A stretch of 64,000 bases of DNA from Parasponia andersonii (taxonomy: Eukaryota > Streptophyta > Magnoliopsida > Rosales > Cannabaceae): the NCBI GenBank assembly GCA_002914805.1, contig JXTB01000234.1, forward strand, positions 501,904 to 565,903. Direction: 5' to 3'. Within the stretch, counting starts at the first letter, position 1. Each line of letters starts with the position of its first letter. Shown piece by piece: positions 11,290-24,837 of this stretch. Below the pieces are notes generated by a model. That model worked only from the letters and a program-made list of their open reading frames with translations, did no database searches and had not been told where the DNA came from. The translations under genes were made by a program, and so were the position numbers.

Positions 11290-13360
11290 AGTTTCTAATA
11301 ATTAGAAAAATAATATCTCCAAATTACAGCCAGTATTATTGAATTTGTATGCCAATGTCTAGTTGAGGATTTTATACTAAAAATGTGGAAATGTGAACCC
11401 ACTTTGCGCCAAAGGGTTGTTTGTACGTACAAGTCGTATATTTTTTACTGAGTTTTAATTGCGTTTTGCATGAGGCCTGGCGTAGGTGGCTCGTATAATT
11501 TATGTCGCTGGGGCCTACTTGCCGTACATAATTGACTCCGCTTCTTCGAAGGTATGTTCACCACTTCAGAGAGCCGTCCATTCCATATTCGCTTTAAAAA
11601 AGTCTTCTTGTCTGAAAATTTCTTCTTCTTCTTGTAATTCTTGGTGATCTAATTATCTAAAATGTATCAGAAGTGTCATATTTTATGTCCACGTATTTCT
11701 TTAAATATATAGAAGCAGCAACTCAAATGTCATGAGGCCAACCTTCATATGAATGACATGAACGTTCTGTGTTATATGTAACAGATATTCAATAATTAAT
11801 AATATTATTAATTAATTAATTTTTTTAAAATAAACGAATATACTATTAATTAGATTAATCAAAAGATAAAACAATTACATTACTGCAAAATAAAACAAAA
11901 TGTCTTTTATTGCAATACACATTCAGTTGAAAGAAGATATTTCTTCAAGATTTCAATTACATGACCTCATCCTCCATTTCAAGGACAAATCTAATTAAGC
12001 TGGCTATGTGCAATTTTATTAGTTTCATGATATATACACACAATAATCAATAGGAACGGCAAGAATTAAAAAAAAAAACTCATAATCAATAACGACAGCA
12101 AGAAAAAAAATATTAAAATAAGCAAAGTATATCCAACAAAATTGATTAAATCTTGAAGGATAGATTATGCATTCAATGGTAAAAAAATGGAGTCGGAGAT
12201 TAGGACCATTATTCCTAACTCGTATAAGACACAACCACAACGCCTTTTTTAGCCGCATCCAAATTCGTAGCCAAGACTCACGAGACGTCGTCTCAGTGCT
12301 CGTTATCTTAGATATACACATGTAGTTCTAATTGGGTTAATTTGATCATAATGTTTAATTTGTACGTAATGAGATCGTCCATATATAATTTATGTCGAAA
12401 GGGGCCTGATACTGTTCATTATCATTCTGGCCGTATAGGCAAAGTTTATAGTTCTGCCCACGTCAACATAAGAGCGTGGCCCCTTTTTTCACCACAAGAA
12501 TTCATATAATTTCTATTCAATGAATGATGATTTTAACCACAATAAATTAATTTGTTTTTTGTTTTTGATTTTTTTTCTTCGAGGGACTGCAAAGTAATTA
12601 TAAAGTTTTACAGTACCACTGCTATAAAAATCGTAAAAGGTCCAGATAATAGTGTTGAATAATTAAGTTAATAACAAGTTTCCAATATATGTGTATAAAT
12701 ATAATGGTTGATGGTACCATGGGATTATCATTCCGCTATTCTGAACGTCCTAATTAGTTAGAAATTATAGTAAAGTTTGTGGTTTGCACTGATGGATTTA
12801 TGGGACGATATATAGAGACCTGAAAAACAAAATAATAATAATAAGCTAAATTTACGAAAGTTTGATAATAACGGGAAAATAATGAATCGAAATTCATAGT
12901 GCTGCACCCGAATTCAGATTGGCGAAAAATGATTCACACTTGGGCTCTGTTTTATTGATTAGCATACCCACACCAACATATATTAATCGCAATTCTTTTG
13001 TTGCAAAATTTATACTCAAGTTTTAATTTAATTTCACTGGGAAAAAGAAACGAGATGATAATTACAAGCAAATAAAAAGTATCAAGCCCATGACACATAC
13101 ACTGGCACAAAAGCGATCCATACAGATTTTTGACAACGCGTACGCGACAGATAATAACATAATATATTATGAGAATAAATAACGACAAATGAATTCTTTT
13201 TTTTTTATAGGGATTTTATCGCGACTTAAATATTAATCGCGACGTAAATATTGGTTAATGTTTCATTCTTTTGATTAAATATTTTAAATGTCTTTTCAAT
13301 TCTTCTTTTATATAAAAAAAATTCTTTCTAATTTTGATATTTCAATTCATATCCAACAAA
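11290..13360. other. Upstream region of gene A, no gene recognised
   Basis: AT-rich spacer upstream of the gene A start. It should hold the gene A promoter, but no promoter element stands out enough to name. No coding region or transposon ends were recognised. Confidence 0.4.
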
Positions 13361-14297
13361 CGCTATTACAAAAAGCATTTTCTACGTCACTTATAGGGCC
13401 ATGTGGTTGATGTGGTAGAGAAACCACATCGCTCTATAAGTGACGTGGGAGCAAATGACATAGTAGGACAAAATCTACCAAAATCTTTCACAAATTATCA
13501 ATTATTAGAATTCTACTACATCGTTTTTGGGAGATGCCATGTCACTTTCCTAGAAAGTGACATAGTAGGTATCGTCTTCCTCCCAATATACTCAGCCAGT
13601 TTAGTTTACAATGTTCTAAAAAATTCTGAGCACCCCACAGATCTCCTCGTAGATCAGACCAATAATATACTTTATACTACATCTACGAGCCAAACACCGA
13701 ATCATCGACTTCGTGATCCGTAACATAAACCCTTATAGAATCGCTTTCTTTCTCCCTTGCCTCCCTTTTTGTGCCCTAACATTATCGACAATGGTTGGAA
13801 ACCTTAAGAATTTGAACTTGAAAGATCAAAAAGGACTATTATAGAAATTTTCAAAGACCTAAAGTTAGAAGAAATTGAAATAAGAGAGAGAGGTACTGGA
13901 ACTTCGAAATTAGTAGAGTTTGAATGAGAGGATATTTAAAATTTTGAGTTTGTTTTAATTAGAGTTGGAGGACAATTTGATGGAGTCGATGGACGGTCAT
14001 GATGGATTATTTTTTTTTTTAGTACGGATTGATGACATAACTAGTAAAAGCCACCTACCATGTCGCTTTACAGGAAGTGATATAGTATTAAATAAAATAA
14101 TATACTACGTCGTTTTTGCAGAAAGCGACGTGATATGTGGCCCAACTATATCGCTCGTTACATAAGCGATATAATAGAACCTGTAATCACTTCACTTTTA
14201 AACGACGTAACGTAAGTGTTCAACCATGTTGTTTTTTTAGGAAAACGACGTGGTTTAAGTGACATCGTTGGTCCATTTTTTAAGTGGTGTAATAGAC
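13361..14297. mobile_element. Palindrome-rich non-autonomous DNA element candidate
   Basis: Short inverted ends (CTATTACA at 13363 and its complement ending about 14295) enclose two clusters of short palindromes, at 13385-13570 and 14050-14290. Examples are ATGTCACTTT...AAAGTGACAT (13539-13563) and ACGTCGTTTT...AAAGCGACGT (about 14107-14131). Such subterminal palindromes are typical of CACTA-like elements, but the CACTA end itself and a TSD are not clear. Confidence 0.4.
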
Positions 14298-14362
14298 TAA
14301 TAACAAGTTATGTGAAGCAGGGGCTTAGTTATCCTACTGGTTGTCATTTATTTGCTTTAGAG

Positions 14363-14513
14363 CCCGTTTGAGATAACTTTTATTTACTGAAGTAAAAACT
14401 TCGATAGATCTTTTTAGAAAAGTTATTAAAAAGATCTTCTGACAATTTACTCAAACATCCCTAAAATTAACTTTTGGATTCTAAAAGATCTTTAAAAATC
14501 ATGCCAAACAGGC
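14363..14513. mobile_element. hAT-type MITE
   Basis: A 151-base element has inverted ends CCCGTTTGAG and GCCTGTTTGG (complement) and near-identical 8-base flanks CTTTAGAG and CCTTAGAG. End sequence and TSD length both fit hAT MITEs. There is no coding content. Confidence 0.55.
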
Positions 14514-14521
14514 CCTTAGAG

Positions 14522-15790
14522 TCATTAGTGATCTGTTTCTTACATTGTCATTTTGTTCATTTTCAGAGTCAAAGTTGTCCTAATGAAACGACTACGTTTC
14601 ATGTCCAATTTATAATCTCTATTGCTATTTCCTTTTTGTGACTTTGGTAGCCGAGAATAGACCTGGTTTTGCTGAGAATTGCAGCTTGAAAGTTAATGGA
14701 TTTGTCCTGAGAGCTTGGCTCGTTGACAGCCAGCTTTTTCACTTTTTTTTTTTTTTTTTCTTTTCTGTGATATTTTAGACTTCTAGGTCATTGTGTTATT
14801 ATAAATTAAGACTAACTCAATTAGTTTAAGAATTTTGGGAATATAAGTGAGTGTGTGAGTATGGACAAATTTGAATACTAATTAAATCAATTTATATATA
14901 ATTATAATTAATAAATTTTAATAACAAATTATATATTAATTAATTTTTAAGTGAAAATAGGGAAGTTATAAAATTAATTGGGCAGTTTCAAATAGTAATT
15001 GACATTGAATTCATTAACTGAGCGAATAGAGATTATCGGTACAGATTAGGACCTCAATTATTGCAGACACATTTCATTATTTATAAATGGGACGTACATA
15101 TAGCACATGGAGGTTAAGACTTAGAGACTAGTTGTACATATAGCACGTGGAGGTTAAGACCTAAAACTCGTTATCAAGCGGGAGGTTTGTGAGCATTTGC
15201 AATTATCTCTTTTCTTTTTCTTTATCTATATGTTTATCTTTCTTTTGTGACTTGGGAGAGTGGTGATTCGAGTTTACGAGTTAGCACGACCCTACCCATC
15301 AACAGAAGATGTGGTCAAAAAGCCTAAAAGATAAAAAGATAATATAGCCTGGCTAAATTTTGATATGGTCAAAAACATAGGTTGTAAAGTAGAAATCCTC
15401 TAATTTCAATAACATATTGACTTGTTAGAAATTTTGGTGTCAGTCATCTTATATATAATTACTACTATGCATTCGAATTTAATAAAAATAATATTTTTTT
15501 AAAAAATAGGATTTAACTAATTACCTTTATTTATTAAAAATTAAAAAAAAAATACTTACAAATTAACAAAAATAGTATTTAGGGACATGCCTATAATACT
15601 TTTAGCTTTTCATAATTAAGGTTAATCTTGAGATCAACAAAGTCATTAATTCTATTTTTGCCATAAATATGATTATTACTTGTTGTAAGGAGAGTATCTC
15701 ACTGATGGAAGCCCAATTTCCTCAAGGAACGTATAAAAGCCACAATTATATATATATATAAATATATATGGCGCTACATGTATATGCATG

Positions 15791-15825
<35 letters not shown>

Positions 15826-16841
15826 CTTTTTGCTCCAAGCGCAAATTGAATAAACAATATATACTTTTATATATAGAGTAACGTAGCTGGGGCACACAAT
15901 ATCTGGACAACATATATGAGAAAGGGAATACTCGAAGTAATTTGGAAACAAGGAAGCCCTACATAATAGCATTGTTTATCTATTTCCATGGTGAAAAGTT
16001 GCCATCTGCATATATATTAAAAGGGAAAATATTAATGTCGCTGTATAACTGGGAATTTAATAAGTGGATCTCACTATCATTATAAAATGAAAAATAAATA
16101 GTAGATCCCACTTTCCAGAGGTGCAAATTAATAATTCAAGCCTGAACAGGAAAATGGACAAATCTAAGATTTTAATTTTTTATCTAAATAAGTTTTTATG
16201 AAAATGATACTTTTAGAATTATTCATAGAAATTATGACTTTTTATGACCTCTTTTCATTGATCACAAATTTTTTATAACTGAAGGCAGTCATAAAATTTT
16301 GAAATTTATAGAATTTATAACCAATCATAGGAGACCATGACAGAGAATCATAATTATTGTGATTAGTATCAATAGTCAAAACATTATATTTGCCCAATTA
16401 ATTACTCAATACCAAGTCCAAAACCCACCCAAACCCAGGGGTAGTTCCATTGATTGGCCCATGGACTTTAGTACTTCACCCTACAAAATTAAGGGAGGCC
16501 CAGGCTTCCTGCTTAGTCCTCTCACGACTACAATTGATCAAGCAACGCATTATTGTATATTTTGTGTGATAACATGATATGTATAATTTTGTTGTATAGC
16601 AGTTTCCTGAAATTTAATTGGAGAAACTGTATACGTACAATTAAAGTGGTAATAATTGCCGATATTAATTAACCCCTCCCCATTTAATGTAGCATAAAAC
16701 CCATTAGAATAATGGGAAAATATATTATTGGAGTTGGGAGTTGTGGGTATGCTTATTTTTTATTTTATTTTTATTTTTATTCATTTTTTTTTTTTTTTTT
16801 TTTTGTTTTGAAGGAGTTGTAGGTATGTGATAGACTTATAG
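14522..16841. other. Spacer downstream of gene B, no gene recognised
   Basis: AT-rich spacer with a (TA)n tract at about 15790-15821 and a direct repeat GTACATATAGCAC-TGGAGGTTAAGAC at about 15094 and 15134. No coding region was recognised. Confidence 0.4.
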
Positions 16842-17003
16842 TTACTTGACAAGCCCTCGTTCTATAACAGCATTTTTAATACGTTTGAGCGATTCAGCAA
16901 TATCATCGCATAGTTGATGAGGATCAGGAATAGTAGCTTCGTCCACTGATAGAACAATAGTCACCTTGTCCATGTAACTTTGAAAATTATTAACCATCAA
17001 TTC
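16842..17003 (-). pseudogene. WSD1-like: Gene B exon 7, C-terminal exon
   Basis: The last exon follows acceptor TTACAG|GAATTG and codes ELMVNNFQSYMDKVTIVL, then DEATIPDPHQLCDDIAESL, ending GLVK and a TAA stop. The region is well conserved in the family and looks intact. Confidence 0.8.
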
Positions 17004-17133
17004 CTGTAAAAAAGGAAAAAAAGAAATACCATTAGAAACTTTCACCTGCATTTGCAAGGTCCATTTTTAATTCATCATTGTCTAAAAAATTAAAGATATT
17101 ACAGCCATATATAAATATAGATATATATGTTAC

Positions 17134-17271
17134 ATGTGGTTGTCCATAAGTAGTTGCAGCGAGAAAAGCCATTGGGTGACCGTAGAAACCAATTTCCTCT
17201 AGTGGTCCGACTACATTGGAGAAGGCCATTGTTGTCCTGGAGAGAATTTTGTGAAATAGAGCGCTTGCTGT
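17134..17271 (-). pseudogene. WSD1-like: Gene B exon 6
   Basis: A 138-base exon after acceptor AAACAG codes TASALFHKIL, then the family signature SNVVGPLEEIGFYGHP and TTYGQPH, with donor CAT|GTAACA. This is the start of the C-terminal WS/DGAT domain half. Confidence 0.75.
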
Positions 17272-19794
17272 CTGTTTAACGATTAATTAAGATTAAAACT
17301 CGAAATGGAATGTACTATAGAAAAAAAAAGATACAGTTTTATTACGTTTTTTTTTTTAAATAAATGAATAGAGAAAAATAAGAGCGAGCATAAAAATTCT
17401 AAATGACACATCCTACCTAGATTGGCATTTACTAGCTAGTAAAATTCATACTACAAAAAATTAACCGCTAATGTTTTTATGCATATACTAATGTATTATT
17501 AATCTTAATTTTGTTCATTCCCTAAACCTTTTAGTTAAAATTCTGATACTATCGTTTGTGTTCCTATAAATTTTTGAACATTAAGAATTATTGAAAAAAA
17601 AAATTATATTAGGTCATTAAATTTTACTGAGAAATTTTTATTTAGTCATTTGAGATATATATTGACTATATTTGATAATTGGAGTGAAAAATGATATCGA
17701 ACGGCACCAATTTCGTCTCCAATTTCGTCTCATTTTGTATGCAGTAGGTCCGAGTTCAGCTTAAGCTTGAATTGGTCAAGTCATATATTTAACTTAGTTA
17801 ATTTGAGTGCTAGGAATTTAGTGAAGAAATTCGTTTCCCTATTCAAGGTCCTGTTAGAAAATCGGATTTTAAAACCAAACCATCAAGGGTTCGAAAATGA
17901 CCTCCGACCCTCCAAACAACGCTTATGTATTTTCAATAAATAGGAAATTTTGTGATTTAATTTCTAAAAATTGCGTTTATATTTGTTTTTGACCTGATTT
18001 GAGATATAAATTATATGAGAGACACATCATACTGGTTGGTGTGTCGTATATACTATTTTGAACTGTTTTCTATAGAAAATTAGATTTTTGAGTTTTGATA
18101 AAAAATGGCCATTGCATTGTATTGTTGAAATTTTTAGAAAATTCAAAACGATTTGAGAACTCAGTTTTGAGGACTAAATATTATTTGATTAAAGAATACT
18201 GCATGGTTATTTTGTGATGTTTTGGAAATAGTGTATATCCTTATTTTGTCATTCATATAGCATTTGCATGCATTCCACTATAACAAGAAGGTAATAGAAT
18301 AGCGACTCTAAAACGGTGACAATTTGTCGCCACTTTAGATCTAAGCTAAAGCAGCAACAAATTATACAGTCACCGCTTTAGAGTATATATATTGTTGGCA
18401 AAATGAAAAAGTCTAAAGTGGCGGTAATTGTTACTGCTTTAGATCATCGCACCAAAATTTCTCTCTAAAATGTCTGTCGCCGCTTTAGAAGAAGTATACC
18501 AACTAGTGCTAGTGTGGAGAAGTTGTACAAATATCTTTTCTAAAATGGCGACTATTATCACCGCTTTAGATTAATTTAATTATTAATAAATTAAAATAAA
18601 TATAATTATTGTAACATGTAAAAATAAAAAAATGAAAATCGGATTTAAAGCGGTGATAATTGTCCCTACTTTATATTAGGATATTTAAAATAACGACAAT
18701 TGTCCTCGCTTTAGATTATAATGTTTAAAGCTGCGACATAAGTTTTGAAACTTTAAAGGAGGACAATTGTCGCCGCTTTGGATATTTCACGAAAATTTAG
18801 GTGATCAAATTGATCGCCATAAATTTTTTAACTTTAAATGAAACAATGCGTTTTATTTAAAGCGGTGACAATAGTCGCCGTTTTAGATGATCAGTTTTTA
18901 TACCCAAAAATTGATATTCTTCCTCCTCCATTTTCATCTCTCTCTCTCTCTCATACTCTTTATCCCCGCTCTCTCTCTTTCTCTCTCTCTCTCTCAACCT
19001 AGAAATCACTCTCCTCTTTCATTGGTAAGTTTTTTTTTGGGTTATTTCTCCCTTTTTCAATCTCTTTTAATTAATTAATTATTTATGTTTTAGAATTTTT
19101 TTTTTCAGTTGTCCCACTTCCTCATTTGGCCACCGCCGCCGCCACTACCACTACTACCCTTTGAAACTTAGAAGGTTAGTTTTTATATTAATTTGTGGTT
19201 TTGTTTTGTATTTAAATAATTTAAAAAATATATTATAATATTAGTTAATTTTTGATATTAGTTATGTATATATATATATATATATTATGTGCTGTGATTT
19301 TAGATATATTTTATTGTTAATTAAAATAAATATTGTAGTATTAGGAAAAATCAGATATTGATATATATATTTTTTTAGTTTTAGTTTTATTTCGATAGTA
19401 AATTATTAGGATTATGAATATTCTTGTGTTTTTTGATATTGGATATGAATTTTTAATGGATTATTGTATATTTGATTATTGAACTATATTTTTAGTTTTA
19501 ATGGATATTAGATTATTGGATATTAGATTATTGGATTATTAGATTATATTATTAGGTTTATTGGATATTGGATTTGGTGAGTTATTGGTGGCTTATATTA
19601 TTAGTTTTATTGGATATTGATGGATATTTGTGTTTTGAGAATATGGATTGAGTATGAAGAATCGTTAGTTGGATTTTTTTTTATTAAATTTTAATTTTTG
19701 TTGATATTTTTTTATTGTAGTTTATGAGTTAGAAACTTTTTAGGTTAGAATTTTATTTATTAGAATTAATAAATGAAATGAATAATAATGAATT

Positions 19795-20300
19795 AATTTG
19801 TTAACTAAAATACTCATAAAATTACAAAATAAAATTCCCAAAATTCCTTATAGTAACTAAAATACTCATAAAGTTACAAAATATCCAAAAATAAAAATTT
19901 AATTCACAAAATACCCAAAATACCCCTAGAGGAATAAAATATCCGAAATGCCCTTATAGTAACTAAAATACTCTTAAAAATACCCAAAAATAACAAATTA
20001 ATTTATAAAATACCCAAAATATCCCTAGACTAATAAAATATGCAAAATGCCCTTATACTAACTAAAATACTCATAAAATTATAAAAACCCAAAAATACCA
20101 ATTTAATTCGCAAAATACCCAAACTATCCCTAAAAACCTGAAAATACTCATAATTCAAAAAATATCGAAAATGCCCCTAGAGTAATGAAATACCCAAAAT
20201 GCCCTTATAGTAACTAAAATACTCTTGAAATTAAAAAAAATACCAAAAATACCCGTAGAATAATAAAATATCCAAAATGCTCTTAAATCATGAACACTAA
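19795..20300. repeat. CACTA minisatellite, short version
   Basis: About five loose units of an A-rich repeat of roughly 100 bases, built from pieces such as ACTAAAATACTC and CAAAATACCCCTAGA. It is the reverse-complement counterpart of the longer array at 40360-42000. Confidence 0.75.
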
Positions 20301-20898
20301 AATGGTCATGACAAATAAACTAGTTTGGTATGTTCTTAATCATAACAATTAGAGTTATACAATTGTGATGATCAAGACCATTCCAAACAAATTGACATGT
20401 CATGACAAAGGTTGTAGTCACAGTCATAATCTGTACATTTATTTGTACATAGTGACTTTAATACATGCATGTATTATTTTAGTTACAAAAAAAATTACTT
20501 TAGGCCCGTTCAAAATTTGGTAAAAGATTATGTGTCTCGATATCGATTCTTGAATTGTCCCATTTGGATAGTTTGAGATTACACGTTATGTGCTGTCGTT
20601 CACTTATAAATATTGTTCTTTGGTTGAGTTTTGATGGTATCTCCTTGTGTTCTTCAGTTGTGTACATATATACACCACACTTAAGGGAGTTGGAGGGAGA
20701 TATTACTAGAATTTTGACATAAACGGAACAACATTTGAGTGAATGATGTACCTTATAATAAAATAACCTTGAATGAGAAAGGGCTTTACTTTTTAGTAAT
20801 AGAGTGATAAGTTGGAATTAGGACACGTTTTGCATGATCATCTATAACTATTGTATATAAACACTAAGTTGGTATGAATAATAACAGTGAGGATGCCC

Positions 20899-21960
20899 AT
20901 GGACAAGAGTTGGATACATTTGAAAGATTATTGGTGTAATGCATACTAAAATGGTGTAATTGCATTTGCTGAAAGGGCTAAACAATATGTCAATAGCCAA
21001 GGCAAAGTTAAATGCCTTTGTCTGATATGTCAGAATATGTTGCATCAGACTGTTGAAATGCTAGAAGCATATTTGATAGACAATGAGTTTGATTCATCTT
21101 ACACTAATTAGATCTTCAATGGAGAAGTTGTTGAGATTCGTCTTCCTTGTAATGATGTTCACATAGAAAATGTTAATCTGACAGATGAGACGGTGGACAT
21201 ATTGGAAGATTTTATTGGGCCAGAAAATGCAGATAGTGGTGAAAATGAATACGATATGGGAGATAATGTGGCAATGAGACTTGATGTATTCGGCCAATAA
21301 TATGATGAGTTATTCTCCGAAATAGAAGCTTAGTTGTATCTGGGATGCACCAATTACTCATCTTTGAACTTTTAGGTCAAATTTATGCATTTAAAAGTAA
21401 TGCATAAGTGGACTAACAAGTCATTTGATAGTCTATTGAAATTATTGAAGGATGCATTTATAGCTGACAATAAGATACTACAATCACATTATGATGTAAA
21501 GAAGTGAATGTCTAAGTTAGATTTGTGATACGAGTCTATTTGTGTATGCCAACATGACTGTGCATTATTTTGATGGCAATACATTTTATGGGTATTTAGA
21601 AGAAATACAAGAGTACACTTTCTTAAACCAATTACTTGCCATTATTAAGACTTGCACATAGTTATGGCTGCTATTAAGCCTAGTTATCACGGTGGTAATG
21701 GTGGTGCCGACCCTCCGTGGTGTCTTACCAGAGTCGCTCAGCGATGCGAGTCAGGTATTATTTATATTTGAGGAACATATTAAAGTTTACTTTTTCATTA
21801 CTTTTGATATGTCAATCCTAACTTGCTTGCTAATATACTTATTTATTTTGTAGATATTTCAAAATTATCTCCGCTATTGGTATGCCAGATGGCATTTCTA
21901 TCGAATTTTTAGCAGGGACAATTATTGCCGCGGTAAATTATCTAATACGGAAACCATGTG
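20899..21960 (+). pseudogene. Decayed CACTA transposase (TNP2-like N-terminal domain)
   Basis: From the ATG at 20899 the frame reads MDKSWIHLKDYWCNAY, then GVIAFAERAKQYVNSQGKV and CLCLICQN, the pattern of the transposase-associated domain at the start of plant TNP2-type proteins. At least six stops interrupt the next 600 bases. A later frame reads GGNGGADPPWCLTRVAQRC, similar to the linker region of plant En/Spm proteins. The catalytic core is not recognisable. Confidence 0.65.
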
Positions 21961-23347
21961 TGTCATCGCTTTAGACGTCTATACCAGTGAATCTTTAGCG
22001 GCAACTCTGAAGCAGCGACATACTGATTTAATCACTTTATTCATGTTTTATAGTAGTGTTCACACACTTGCATGGCTGTCAGACTTATGGTACCCCAAGT
22101 TAGTACTCAGACTTACGGTTGCCTCTTTAAGTGATTCGGACTTACGGGTGACTTACTAGGACATTTCGGACATCATGATTATATATATAGTTATATATTG
22201 GATTGAATAGATATGTACTAGTTTTTATAGATGTTTAATAATAGTTTGGAATATTTGAACTATTGGACTATGATTTTTAGTTGGATTTTGTGAATTGTTT
22301 TTAAATGGACTACTAATCATGTAAGACCTTCAACATGAGTATATTTATTATGTATTAAAACCTGTAATCGAATCTTATTGAGTATGTAAATGCTCACCCC
22401 GTACTTTCTCCCACTTTCAAATGTTGATTTATTTTTGGAGTAATTGTCATAGTGGCATAACAAGCTTGTCTAGTATATGTATGCTATTTTTTACCTCTTC
22501 ATTAGTTGGTTTCTATTCTATATCACCCTTTACTTTCTATGTTAAATTTATTTAGCTAATAGTAGTGTATTTACTAAGTAGATGTATGAGGATAATTTTA
22601 CTTTTAAATTAAGTTCTTAGAAATACAAATGATTTTATATAAATTATTTGGACATTGGACTCATTTTATTGAACTTTATTCTTTTAAATAAAAAGTTTCT
22701 AAATGAATTAAATAGAATTCCTCTAAATATTAAGTGTATATTTTCTCGAGAAATTAAAACTAATGAGAGGATTCTTATTTTTGAATTTTACTTACTTTTG
22801 AGGACTAAAATTTAAAATTTCAATTACTTATTTTTTTTAGAATTTTGTAAAAATTACTATTTATCAATATTTCAACTTAAAATTATTAAAAATCATAATT
22901 TTGAAATTCCAGTCGTGACAGCTATTGCCTGTCCGTCACCAAATTTTGACAGTAGTGTCTATTTAGCTTTTTTCTATTAAACAAATTGATAAAAGAATAA
23001 TAAAAAAGGAACTAATTAGAAACCTTTATTTAACAAGTTTAAGGATTATAGCTTATTTTTGTTTTTGTAACTTTTACTAAGAGAGGGCATAAATTTAGCT
23101 CTTAAATTCTTCACGAACACTTAATGAAACTTGCACATAAGGTAAACAAGCCACAAAATTAAATTTATATGCTGTAAGGTTAATTAGTAATCCATACCAA
23201 AATTCTTTCAGGAAAAAAGAAAAAAGAAATGGTTATAAATTATAATAAAAAGAAATGGATATAATTAATAATATTTACAAACTTATATACATAAGTGTCA
23301 TTGTGCCAGTATCAATTAATAAATATTGTTGTGACACATGTACGTAC

Positions 23348-23553
23348 CTTTAGGCCAAAAGAACAAAAACTAATCTGGAAATGGAGAAAGTGCAAAGAGC
23401 TTCTATAGAGTGTTTCTTTCGATCGACTGTAGCTTTTGCTTTGCGGATATAATCTAAATCATCAAATAAGGCAATGGTGAAGGGGAGGAGCACATAGCCA
23501 ATCCAATTGCCCCACTTTGTTTCACTATTCTTCTCCATCATATCAGCTAAAGC
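23348..23553 (-). pseudogene. WSD1-like: Gene B exon 5, one base short
   Basis: The exon begins ALADMMEKNSETKWGNWIGY after acceptor CGCAG. It loses one codon (DDPLDY to DDLDY) and, near the end, one further base relative to gene A. The frame then closes at TAA just before donor GTACGT. Confidence 0.75.
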
Positions 23554-23850
23554 CTGCGGTGTAGTATGTATAAGTTCTTCCTCCCTTAAAACAGTATGAT
23601 AAACCTATTAAAAAAAATTAAAAGTAATAACGTGCAAAGTTCACATAATTTTGTAAATTTTTTTTTATAATAATAAAACCTAACTGAAAAAAGAAAAAAA
23701 GAATATGTGGAAAAAGAAGAAACAATTGAATTATATTCTGAATTTCTCTTCGTTTTGCTTCCATTCCAATATCATTATTATTCCACATTGCAACCAAACA
23801 GCTCCAAAGTACAAAGTTAATAATAAGGTCGGAATAAATTAATTACTGAC

Positions 23851-23933
23851 CTGAATTTCTGGAGATGGTCTAATATTCACGAGCAAATTTGAACTGAGGC
23901 GAATTTTCTCCGGAAAAGCACTTCCATTCTCAG
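23851..23933 (-). pseudogene. WSD1-like: Gene B exon 4
   Basis: An 83-base exon follows acceptor GTATAG|CTGAG and codes AENGSAFPEKIRLSSNLLV then IRPSPEIQ, with donor CAG|GTCAGT. It is open and in phase with its neighbours. Confidence 0.75.
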
Positions 23934-24837
23934 CTATACACAAAAAATGCAGAAACAAATCATGCAGGCACACCCTTTTTTTTTTTTTCCCCCTTATTAT
24001 TTATTAATTTTTTTAAACGCTTTGAGCTTTGCTTAATACTACAAGAATTTTCTTGTTTACCAAACTTTAAATTCCAAACCATGTGACAGTACTACCAGTA
24101 GGCATAATTAAGAAACTTAAATTACATGCATTTTACCAATTTTATTCAGTAAAATCATTGTCATATCACTTGGTCTCCAAACTTTAATAAACAAAGTAAC
24201 AAACTGGTGCCTTATCCTTACAGTATTGTTTGGTAGAACTGTCTACTAAAGTAAACAAATATTGGGTAAACAAAATGATGTCAGCTATTCAATTGGATAT
24301 TTATATTTGTCGGATTTTAACGTCACAATACCAAACGAAGTATGATCAACGCATCTGACAAATTGATTTTATTATGCAATAAAATTTAAATGTTGAAAAG
24401 GATGTCAATAGCATTTGATACTTTTATTCATTTTATTTTATTTTTTTTAATATTCATAATATAATTGGTACTTTAACTAGCTACAAGGTATAATAAGCTT
24501 TCACGCCTGCTCCTGGTGTGATTCGAACTTAGAACCAAGATCTTAGGTATTGAGTAGTAGTAGGTATTTTTTTTAAATTTGTACTAAGCGAAAGTCATTA
24601 GTTAAGTCCCATTTTTTTTAAAAGAAAAAACTAGCTACAAGGTATAAATATAGCTATATCTTTGGAAAAGGAAGCATAATGTACCGCTAGTCGTTGGAGG
24701 CTGAATTAATGCCGTACGTTATTAGGAACCATCGATATTGTCAATTCCAGAAATTTAGGTCGACATATAATATGTAGACCTAAAATGTAATCTATAGTAA
24801 TATATAACACCATTACTAGTTTTGTACGTACTCACTA

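Larger units (their letters stand above)
18276..22058 (+). mobile_element. CACTA (En/Spm-type) transposon 1, ends complete, transposase decayed
   Basis: Left end CACTATAACAAG and right end complement CACTACTATAAAAC are flanked by the 3-base TSD TTC (18273-18275 and 22059-22061). Length is 3783 bases. The left 600 bases carry about a dozen subterminal copies of a GTCGCCGCTTTAGA-type motif in both orientations, the usual transposase-binding layout. An AT-rich minisatellite lies at 19795-20300. A decayed TNP2-like region follows. It cannot encode its own transposase. Confidence 0.85.
17650..22920 (-). mobile_element. LTR copy in intron 5 of gene B, split by a CACTA element
   Basis: Sequence 17650-18275 matches 7165-7880 of the solo LTR in gene A, and 22062-22920 matches 7880-8704, ending AGTCGTGACA. 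Between the halves lies the CACTA element 18276-22058 with its TSD. The left end of the LTR (the part matching 6500-7160) is not recognised, so this copy is truncated. Confidence 0.7.
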
